DNA of 18,525 nt from a bacterium (lineage in GTDB: Bacteria; UBP15; UBA6099; JAJRTR01), in the NCBI GenBank assembly GCA_024278215.1, contig JAJRTR010000081.1:1-18525 (forward strand). Direction: 5' to 3'. Made by a program: the position numbers and the translations under genes. Shown here piece by piece: positions 1 through 5,634 of this stretch; position 1 is the first letter of the stretch; each line of letters opens with the position of its first letter. The notes beneath the pieces were generated by a model, which did not search any database, was not told the origin of the DNA, and was given only the letters and a program-made list of their open reading frames with translations.

Positions 1-1
1 C

Positions 2-625
2 ATAACGCAGGGTGCGTCAATCCCCGTGCCTCTGCAGATCGGTCTCGGCGTAAGACCTGTAGCCGACCAGAAAATGTTCCTCCAGGGCAACCTCGTGCAG
101 ACCGAACACCAGTACGACATAGCCATCGAGGGCGAAGGGTTCTTCCAGATACGGCTCCCCAACGGCGAAATCGCATACAGCAGGGACGGCTCGTTCAAGA
201 TCGACAAGGACGGCAGTCTCGTCACGGCGAACGGCTACTACGTGGAACCGGCAATGACAATCCCGCAGGATACGCTGCACTTCAACGTAACGGAAGACGG
301 GGCGGTAACGGTCAATCTCCCCGGCCAGGTGGACCCCCAGCAGATCGGGCAGTTCACGCTCGTCAGGTGGATCAACCCCGCCGGTCTAAACAGGATCGGC
401 AACAACCTGTTTGTTGAAACAGCCGCATCCGGCCCACCCATCGAAGGCCAGCCGACACTCGAAGGATTCGGCAATCTCAGACAACTATTCCTCGAACAGT
501 CAAACGTCAAGATGGTCGAGGAAATGGTCGACCTGATCGTCGCACAGCGTGCTTATGAAGTCAACTCGAAAGCGATCCAGACTTCAGACGACATGCTCGG
601 CGTAGCGACCAATCTGAAACGCTGA
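2..625 (+). CDS. flgG: Distal rod protein FlgG, 5' end cut by window edge
   Basis: FlgG forms the distal rod that carries torque from the motor through the P and L rings to the hook. The frame is open from base 2, so the protein runs in from outside the window. The 207 visible residues start at a segment matching about residue 55 of typical FlgG (about 260 aa), so roughly 50 are missing. Family marks visible are GLGVRPVA near the start, the EGEGFFQI and YSRDGSF core, and the C-terminal coiled segment with MVDLIVAQRAYEVNSKAIQ and DDMLGVATNLK. The GTG at 26 is internal, since the conserved segment continues upstream of it. The stop is TGA at 623-625. flgA follows after 68 bases and flgF would be expected upstream. 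Identification is secure. Confidence 0.96.
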   Translation: MTQGASIPVPLQIGLGVRPVADQKMFLQGNLVQTEHQYDIAIEGEGFFQIRLPNGEIAYSRDGSFKIDKDGSLVTANGYYVEPAMTIPQDTLHFNVTEDGAVTVNLPGQVDPQQIGQFTLVRWINPAGLNRIGNNLFVETAASGPPIEGQPTLEGFGNLRQLFLEQSNVKMVEEMVDLIVAQRAYEVNSKAIQTSDDMLGVATNLKR

Positions 626-652
626 TAGTCCATAGATAAATCTTTCGGGGAA

Positions 653-699
653 CCGCACGGGCCGCGCCGGCAACAAATGCAAGCGGGTGGCCCGTGCGG
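653..699 (+). promoter_or_regulatory. Perfect 11-bp inverted repeat over the flgA start
   Basis: The arms CCGCACGGGCC (653-663) and GGCCCGTGCGG (689-699) are exact reverse complements around a 25-base loop. The right arm contains the GTG at 694-696 and the end of its possible Shine-Dalgarno GGGTGG (685-690). No T-run follows, so it does not look like an intrinsic terminator. As RNA it could hide the flgA start, or it could mark the true start as further downstream. Confidence 0.6.
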
Positions 700-1695
700 A
701 AGGTGAATTCGGAAACCGGGGTGATAGACATAACAATCCGCCAGACGATTATCATAACAGCTCTTATTGCGCTGGCCGCGCAATCTTCGCTCGCTATGGG
801 GCTTATTTCAGTAGTCGATTCGGCTACCGTAACAGCTCGCACGATAACAGTCGGCGACATCGCGTCCATCTCCGGAATCACTGATCAGCAAAAAGAAAAA
901 ATCGCAAGCCTGAGTTTCGACACGGCACCACCGCCGGACAGGACAAAAACCCTGAACGCAAGACAGATCAAAGGGCGGCTATACAACGCAGGTGTCAAGG
1001 TCGATAATTTCAAACTGGATATACCCGATCAGATTTCCATACACCGCGAGGCCACCATCGTCAAAGGCGAAGACATAATGGCAGCCGCCCGGCAGTACTT
1101 GCGGCGAAACATGATATGGAATGTGGATTCGGTGGAAATCGCGGTAAAACGTGTGCCACGGGATATTACGCTCGAATACGGGGAAGTTAACTTCGATTTT
1201 GTGATGGACACGGACCCGAAGAAGTACGGAGTGCAAAACTTCAGGGTCCTTATAAAACAGAACGGAGAAACTGTTCGCATAATCAGCCTTGCAACATATT
1301 TCCGTATCATGGCCAATGTCGTAGTGGCGGCAGTCGACATGGAAGCAGGACATGTAATCGGCGAAAACGATTTAACATACAGCAAAAAGGACCTCGGCAC
1401 ACTAAGGCCCGGCGCTTATGATAAGGCCGAACCACTGATAGGAAAACGTGTTTTTCGCTTGATAGGGAAAGGCGAATTGATCACACACACAAACGTGGAA
1501 GAGGTCCCCGACATAAATACCGGGGACATGGTCAATCTGGTAATCAGGGGCCCGAGTTTTGAAATCTCCGCACAGGGCAAAGCGCTGCACAAGGGCTACA
1601 TCGGAGACACGATAAAAGTCCTGAATATACAATCGCGAAAAGTTCTGCACGGACTTGTAGTTGATTCGAGCACAGTGGCAATCATCGGCCCGTAA
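694..1695 (+). CDS. flgA: Flagellar P-ring assembly chaperone FlgA
   Basis: FlgA is a periplasmic chaperone that helps FlgI monomers form the P ring. The product is 333 residues from GTG 694, longer than the usual 220 or so because of an extended N-terminal part. A hydrophobic segment (TIIITALIALAAQSSLA) about 17 residues in is a signal peptide. The C-terminal half carries the SAF-type domain, with VVVAAVDMEAGHVIGENDL, a LIGKRVFRLIGKGELI segment and a final beta module ending HGLVVDSSTVAIIGP. The start is uncertain: GTG 694 has a possible GGGTGG Shine-Dalgarno but lies in an inverted-repeat arm. GTG 703 and GTG 721 are also in frame, and 721 gives a more normal signal-peptide length (324 aa). 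It lies between flgG and flgH, as in many diderms. Function is secure, the start is not. Confidence 0.92.
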   Translation: MRKVNSETGVIDITIRQTIIITALIALAAQSSLAMGLISVVDSATVTARTITVGDIASISGITDQQKEKIASLSFDTAPPPDRTKTLNARQIKGRLYNAGVKVDNFKLDIPDQISIHREATIVKGEDIMAAARQYLRRNMIWNVDSVEIAVKRVPRDITLEYGEVNFDFVMDTDPKKYGVQNFRVLIKQNGETVRIISLATYFRIMANVVVAAVDMEAGHVIGENDLTYSKKDLGTLRPGAYDKAEPLIGKRVFRLIGKGELITHTNVEEVPDINTGDMVNLVIRGPSFEISAQGKALHKGYIGDTIKVLNIQSRKVLHGLVVDSSTVAIIGP

Positions 1696-1712
1696 ATGTG
1701 CCCGTAAATGTG
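1689..1712 (+). repeat. Tandem 12-bp duplication at the flgA stop
   Basis: The unit CCCGTAAATGTG occurs twice head to tail (1689-1700 and 1701-1712). The first copy contains the flgA stop TAA (1693-1695). The second places its end just before the AAGGAG Shine-Dalgarno of flgH, so the duplication sets the flgA-flgH spacing. Confidence 0.8.
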
Positions 1713-1726
1713 AAGGAGTTTTTTTC

Positions 1727-2308
1727 ATGAAAAGAATTATCATAATGATGGCAATTGCGGCAGTATTGGGCGTTTTCGCAGTGAAGGCACCGGCGACATC
1801 GCTCTGGACCGACACTTCCGACTCGCTCTACGCAGACCAGAAAGCACTTTTCGTCGGTGATATCGTGACAATAGTGGTAAGCGAACGAACAAGCGCGACA
1901 CAGAACGCCAAAACGGGTATCAAGCAGAGCACCAACCCAACCGGCAAGTCCGGAGAAGGCCTCATCAGCAAATTCCTTCAGAATTTCGATTACAAAGCGC
2001 AGGACTCATACAGCGCGGACGGCAAAACCAATGCGGGAAGCACACTGAACACGACCATCAGCGCCGAAGTAGTCGAGATATTGCCCAACGGCAACCTGAT
2101 AATCGAAGCGCGCAGATCACTCGTTGTCAACGCGGAAACACAGACGATGATCCTCTCGGGCATAATCCGCAGCCAGGATGTTGTGCGCGACAATCGCGTG
2201 TCTTCACAGCGGATTGCAAACCTCAGCATAAGGTACCAGGGCAAAGGCCCGATCTCGAATCGTCAGAGGCCCGGCATCCTCAACAAAATATTCAACATGA
2301 TCTTCTAA
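1727..2308 (+). CDS. flgH: Flagellar L-ring protein FlgH, without lipobox
   Basis: FlgH forms the L ring, the outer-membrane bushing around the rod. The ATG at 1727 is chosen because AAGGAG (1713-1718) precedes it by 8 bases and it begins directly with a signal peptide (MKRIIIMMAIAAVLGVFAV, likely cut after APA). The 193-residue product shows the family core: SLYADQKALFVGDIVTIVVSE, then a TTISAEVVEILPNGNLIIEARRS block, an ILSGIIRSQDV segment and RIANLSIRYQGKGPI near the end. It is shorter than the E. coli protein (232 aa) and contains no cysteine at all. The lipid anchor normal for FlgH is therefore absent, and export should use signal peptidase I. flgI follows after 16 bases. Confidence 0.95.
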   Translation: MKRIIIMMAIAAVLGVFAVKAPATSLWTDTSDSLYADQKALFVGDIVTIVVSERTSATQNAKTGIKQSTNPTGKSGEGLISKFLQNFDYKAQDSYSADGKTNAGSTLNTTISAEVVEILPNGNLIIEARRSLVVNAETQTMILSGIIRSQDVVRDNRVSSQRIANLSIRYQGKGPISNRQRPGILNKIFNMIF

Positions 2309-2324
2309 CACGGGAAGGGAAACA

Positions 2325-3416
2325 ATGAGAACGTCAATAAAAGTAGTTCTAACAGCAATATTCGCAATTACAATCACGGCAACCACGACACTGGGCGCGG
2401 TCAGGCTCAAGGACATTGCGCGTGTCGAAGGCGTGCGCGAGAACCAGTTGCTGGGATACGGCATAGTCGTGGGGCTGGACGGTACCGGCGACGGCATAAC
2501 CATGACAAAACAGACTGTCGCAAACATGATTCAAAGACTCGGTCTGACACTGGACATCAATCAAATCAATGTGGACAACATAGGTGCTGTCATGGTCACA
2601 GCCAACCTGCCCGCTTTCGCAAAACCCGGCGACACCATAGATGTAGTAGTGTCATCCGTCGGCGACGCCAATAGCCTTCAGGGCGGCACACTGATTATGA
2701 CCGCCCTCAAAGGCGCGGACGACAGGGTCTACGCAGTGGCCCAGGGCCCGGTCTCACTCGGCGGCTGGACAACCGGCAAGGGAGGCGCCAACAAGAAAAA
2801 GGGGCATCCCACAGTCGGCAGGATACCGGACGGGGCAACGGTCGAGCGCGAGGTGCCCACCGAGATCCTCGAAAACGACAGACTCTTCCTCACACTGCAC
2901 AATCCCGACTTCACAACCGCCAGCAATATTGTCAGGGCCATCAATTTCAGAAACGGCAACGATATTGCTAAAGCAGTGGATCCTTCCACTATCGAGATCA
3001 TACCGCCTGCGGATGCTATCGACGATATTGTTCCCTTTATCGCCGATCTCGAAAATATTCCGGTCGAGCAAGACCAGGTTGCCCGTGTTGTCATCAACGA
3101 AAAAACCGGCACAATCGTCATGGGCGGCGACGTGACGATCTCTCCGGTCGCCATCGCCCACGGTACTCTCACAATAACCGTAAAACCACAGACCGACGTA
3201 TACCTTCCCGGCCCGTTCACCGACGTGAACAAAGCGACAACCGTCGAAACCAACGATGTCACAGCCGAAGAGAAAAAAGTAGCATTCAACCGCGTGTCGA
3301 CGGGAGATGTTGTTGACGCACTCAATAAAATGGGCGTATCCGCAAGTGACATCATCGCCATCCTGCAGGCACTGAAAGTGTCGGGAGCGCTGCAAGCAGA
3401 AGTAATAACAATGTAA
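2325..3416 (+). CDS. flgI: Flagellar P-ring protein FlgI
   Basis: FlgI is the periplasmic subunit of the P ring, which surrounds the rod in the peptidoglycan layer. At 363 residues it has the standard family length. It begins with a clear signal peptide (cut likely after TTTLGA, about residue 25), followed by the family start VRLKDIARVEGVRENQLLGY and GIVVGLDGTGD. Other marks are the AFAKPGDTIDVVVSSVGDA block, the QGPVSLGG segment and the C-terminal VVDALNKMGVSASDIIAIL plus LQALKVSGALQAE. The Shine-Dalgarno GGGAAGGGA (2312-2320) precedes ATG 2325 by a few bases. Together with FlgA and FlgH upstream it gives a complete P/L ring set, so the cell is a diderm. Confidence 0.97.
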   Translation: MRTSIKVVLTAIFAITITATTTLGAVRLKDIARVEGVRENQLLGYGIVVGLDGTGDGITMTKQTVANMIQRLGLTLDINQINVDNIGAVMVTANLPAFAKPGDTIDVVVSSVGDANSLQGGTLIMTALKGADDRVYAVAQGPVSLGGWTTGKGGANKKKGHPTVGRIPDGATVEREVPTEILENDRLFLTLHNPDFTTASNIVRAINFRNGNDIAKAVDPSTIEIIPPADAIDDIVPFIADLENIPVEQDQVARVVINEKTGTIVMGGDVTISPVAIAHGTLTITVKPQTDVYLPGPFTDVNKATTVETNDVTAEEKKVAFNRVSTGDVVDALNKMGVSASDIIAILQALKVSGALQAEVITM

Positions 3417-3423
3417 TATAAAT

Positions 3424-3433
3424 AAAGAGGTGA
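3424..3433 (+). promoter_or_regulatory. Shine-Dalgarno that sets a TTG start for flgJ
   Basis: AAAGAGGTGA matches the anti-Shine-Dalgarno complement at 9 of 10 positions and lies 5 bases before TTG 3439. The alternative GTG at 3430-3432 is part of this site and has no ribosome binding site of its own upstream. Confidence 0.7.
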
Positions 3434-3438
3434 ACGAC

Positions 3439-3861
3439 TTGAACTTTTCAGGAATAACCAGTCCGCTCGGAGCACCTAAGGAAACAACCGGTGATACATT
3501 TGCCGGAGAGCTCAAAAACCGCCTGGGCAACATACACACGCCGGACGCCGCGTCGGCGAAAGAAATGAAACAGCTCAAAGAGGCTGTCCAGGGTTTCGAA
3601 TCCTATTTCCTCTACATTCTAATGAAGGAAATGCGAAAAACTGTACCGGAAACAGGATTTATCAACGGTGGAAACGCCGAAAAGATTTTCAGGGACCAAC
3701 TCGACCAGGAACTGACTATACAGATGGCGAAAGCTCCGGGCGGTATCGGTATCGGAAAGATGCTCTACGATCAGCTCGCAAAACCCATGCTGAAACCCAC
3801 CGCGACGGCGGACGTCTCCACGACACCGATACAGGGAGACTCGCTGCCGCTCCGGCGATGA
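3439..3861 (+). CDS. flgJ: Rod-binding protein FlgJ, N-terminal domain only
   Basis: This is the rod-cap domain of FlgJ, which helps the rod assemble. From TTG 3439 it is 140 residues. The conserved core (from EMKQLKEAVQGFESYFLYIL through MKEMRKTVPETG, NGGNAEKIFRDQLDQELT and GGIGIGKMLYDQL) matches the rod-binding family. The C-terminal muramidase domain of the gammaproteobacterial protein (about 313 aa) is absent, and a short Pro/Thr-rich tail follows instead. TTG is preferred over GTG 3430 because the Shine-Dalgarno overlaps that GTG. A separate wall hydrolase must open the peptidoglycan, and none is in this window. The stop overlaps the start of the next gene in an ATGA, pointing to coupled translation. 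Confidence 0.93.
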   Translation: MNFSGITSPLGAPKETTGDTFAGELKNRLGNIHTPDAASAKEMKQLKEAVQGFESYFLYILMKEMRKTVPETGFINGGNAEKIFRDQLDQELTIQMAKAPGGIGIGKMLYDQLAKPMLKPTATADVSTTPIQGDSLPLRR

Positions 3862-5036
3862 ATATTATGGCTATAAAAGTTCTAATTCTTAAATATCTGG
3901 GCCGCGCAGCGCCTTACGTGATGGATGACTTCCACGACTATTTCAACTCATGCGGCCATGAGGCGCTATTGCTGGATTTCCCCAGAATCAAGGAGAAATG
4001 CAAAACCGGAGAGGAAAAGTCGACGATATTGTACACAACCATGCTGAATGCGCTCAGCGAGTTCAAACCCGATATGGTAATGGGCTACGGAGCAACATCG
4101 GCATTCGCACTTTCACTTCAAAGCGGCAATATCATCAACCTTGTAACTATGCTGAAGATTCCGTGCGTCTCGATATACTACGACAACCCGCTTACCCCCA
4201 GTTGCTTCGACTCTTCGCATCCACTCATGGATAGTAACCTGAGCTACTTTTTTATCTGGGACAGGCACTATGTCAATGAGTTCAAGAAACTGGGCATAGA
4301 AAAATCATATTATTGCCCCATAGCAGCCAATATAAGAAGGTTTAAGAAGTTTCCCCGAAATGATGATGACGCACAGCGGTTCGGCGCCGATGTTTCTTTC
4401 GTGGGGTCATATACCCTGAAACGCGAACTGATCCTGCGCCCGCTGCTCGACGCCGGGCTCGACCTCGTTATCTGGGGTTACGACTGGGATAAAGCGGCCG
4501 ACCCCCGCTTCCGTGCCGCCAACCGCGGCGTGGCCGACAACCAGACGGAACTGGTCAAAGTATACAACTACAGCAAAGTGAACATAAACATAACAGTGGA
4601 CCAGGGCATATCGAGCCTCAACATGCGGGTCTTCGACTGCATAGCGTCCGGCGGATTCCTCGTCTCGGACTACAAAAGCGATTTCGACGAACTGTTCGAC
4701 AAAGACGAAGTTGTAACATACAAAAGGAACACGGAATTGCCCGGCATCGTGAAATATTACCTCGAACACGAAGACGAAAGAATCGCAATGGCAAGAAAAG
4801 CACGGAAAAAAGTGCTGGCTGAACACAATTACGCCAAAAGAGTCGAATTTATAGTAAAAACAATGGAAGAAGAAGGCGCTTTCGACGGTGGAAAATGGTG
4901 GCGGAAACTTGGACCCGTAAATGAAGCGCTTTCACAGATTTTCACACTGGTTCCGTCAGGAGCAGAAGCTACAGAAGACGAACCTTCAAAGCTTGAGATA
5001 GAAGAAAATGAATATGAGGAGTCAGTCTCTCAATGA
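3858..5036 (+). CDS. CgeB-type glycosyltransferase inside the flagellar operon
   Basis: The 392-residue protein looks like a family-1-type glycosyltransferase of the CgeB group, with two Rossmann-like halves. The N-terminal half starts IKVLILKYLGRAAPYVMDDF and contains KPDMVMGYGA and IPCVSIYYDNP. The C-terminal half has the typical ADVSFVGSYTLKRELIL, then LVIWGYDW, then NMRVFDCIASGGFLVSDY (from residue 255) with an acidic FDELFDKDEVVTY stretch and a closing HNYAKRVEF segment. There is no signal peptide, so it is cytoplasmic. It overlaps flgJ and the flgN-like gene by ATGA junctions at both ends, so it is co-translated with flagellar genes. Flagellin or a flagellar export substrate is the likely acceptor, but donor and acceptor cannot be read from sequence. 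A start at ATG 3867 is also possible. Confidence 0.85.
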   Translation: MNIMAIKVLILKYLGRAAPYVMDDFHDYFNSCGHEALLLDFPRIKEKCKTGEEKSTILYTTMLNALSEFKPDMVMGYGATSAFALSLQSGNIINLVTMLKIPCVSIYYDNPLTPSCFDSSHPLMDSNLSYFFIWDRHYVNEFKKLGIEKSYYCPIAANIRRFKKFPRNDDDAQRFGADVSFVGSYTLKRELILRPLLDAGLDLVIWGYDWDKAADPRFRAANRGVADNQTELVKVYNYSKVNINITVDQGISSLNMRVFDCIASGGFLVSDYKSDFDELFDKDEVVTYKRNTELPGIVKYYLEHEDERIAMARKARKKVLAEHNYAKRVEFIVKTMEEEGAFDGGKWWRKLGPVNEALSQIFTLVPSGAEATEDEPSKLEIEENEYEESVSQ

Positions 5037-5542
5037 GTGAAAACACAATAGCGAATCCATGGAATGCCCTCTGCGACATAATAGACGGACTTAACAGCGA
5101 ATATGAAAAACTGCAAGTGATCATGCACACAAAACAGCGACTTCTGATAGAAAACAAGAACAGCGAGTTCCAGGAACTGAACAAAGAGGAGCAGGCTTTT
5201 ATAAACGAAATTGAAAAGATGGAAAACAAAAGACTGGAAATCTCAAAAGCCTGTATGCCGGATTCGGACGGGCCTCCGACGCTGCAACAACTTCTCGAAA
5301 CTGCACCGGAAGACGTCAGGGAATCTCTCGAACTTAATGCAGTGAAACTGATGGAACAACTCAACGGCATAGCATCAGCGAATCGCGGAGTGTACGAACT
5401 GATAAATGAAGCAATGAATTTTGTGAATTTCCAGTTGAACCTGCTGGGCACCGAACAGGAAAAAGTAACTATATACGAGGGATCGGGCAAGATGCGTGAC
5501 CAGAAACCCAAGATGAAAGGCATCTTCAACCAGAAAGCATAA
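5033..5542 (+). CDS. flgN: FlgN-family export chaperone for FlgK and FlgL
   Basis: FlgN-type chaperones bind the hook-filament junction proteins FlgK and FlgL in the cytoplasm and deliver them to the type III export gate. The 169-residue protein is almost entirely helical and charged, with the family pattern of two long helices (residues about 10-65 and 85-140), a LLIENKNSEFQELNKEEQAF core and a C-terminal ELINEAMNFVNFQLNLLG segment. It has no signal peptide or cysteine pair. Sequence identity in this family is low, so the call rests on helix pattern, length and position directly before flgK. Its ATG overlaps the glycosyltransferase stop, with GAGGAG at 5016-5021. No flgM gene lies next to it, although flgM often does. 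Confidence 0.85.
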   Translation: MSENTIANPWNALCDIIDGLNSEYEKLQVIMHTKQRLLIENKNSEFQELNKEEQAFINEIEKMENKRLEISKACMPDSDGPPTLQQLLETAPEDVRESLELNAVKLMEQLNGIASANRGVYELINEAMNFVNFQLNLLGTEQEKVTIYEGSGKMRDQKPKMKGIFNQKA

Positions 5543-5575
5543 TCACCTGGCGGCATTGCTATAGCAGCCCGGCCC

Positions 5576-5583
5576 GCCGATAA
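5576..5583 (+). promoter_or_regulatory. Sigma-28-type -10 box before flgK
   Basis: GCCGATAA is an 8/8 match to the FliA (sigma-28) -10 consensus, about 50 bases before the flgK start. The expected -35 position (around 5557-5564, TGCTATAG) does not resemble TAAAGTTT, so the promoter may be weak or the match fortuitous. A complete sigma-28 promoter before flgL makes it plausible. Confidence 0.4.
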
Positions 5584-5585
5584 CA

Positions 5586-5606
5586 GCGCAGACTTCTAAT
5601 CTGCGC
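5586..5606 (+). other. Perfect 7-bp hairpin in the flgK leader
   Basis: GCGCAGA (5586-5592) and TCTGCGC (5600-5606) pair around the 7-base loop CTTCTAA. There is no T-run, so it is not a normal terminator. Stem and loop have the shape of a tRNA anticodon arm (see findings), but no other tRNA parts are present. It lies just after the possible sigma-28 -10 box and would be at the 5' end of that transcript. Confidence 0.6.
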
Positions 5607-5634
5607 ACTATGACATGAAAGATGAGGAGAAACA

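Noticed and set aside
26-28. GTG 26 as the start of flgG
   Set aside because: The frame is open to the window edge and the upstream residues continue the FlgG family sequence.
1661-1726. Upstream extension of FlgH into flgA
   Set aside because: It would precede the signal peptide with unrelated charged sequence and lacks a ribosome site. ATG 1727 has AAGGAG at the right distance.
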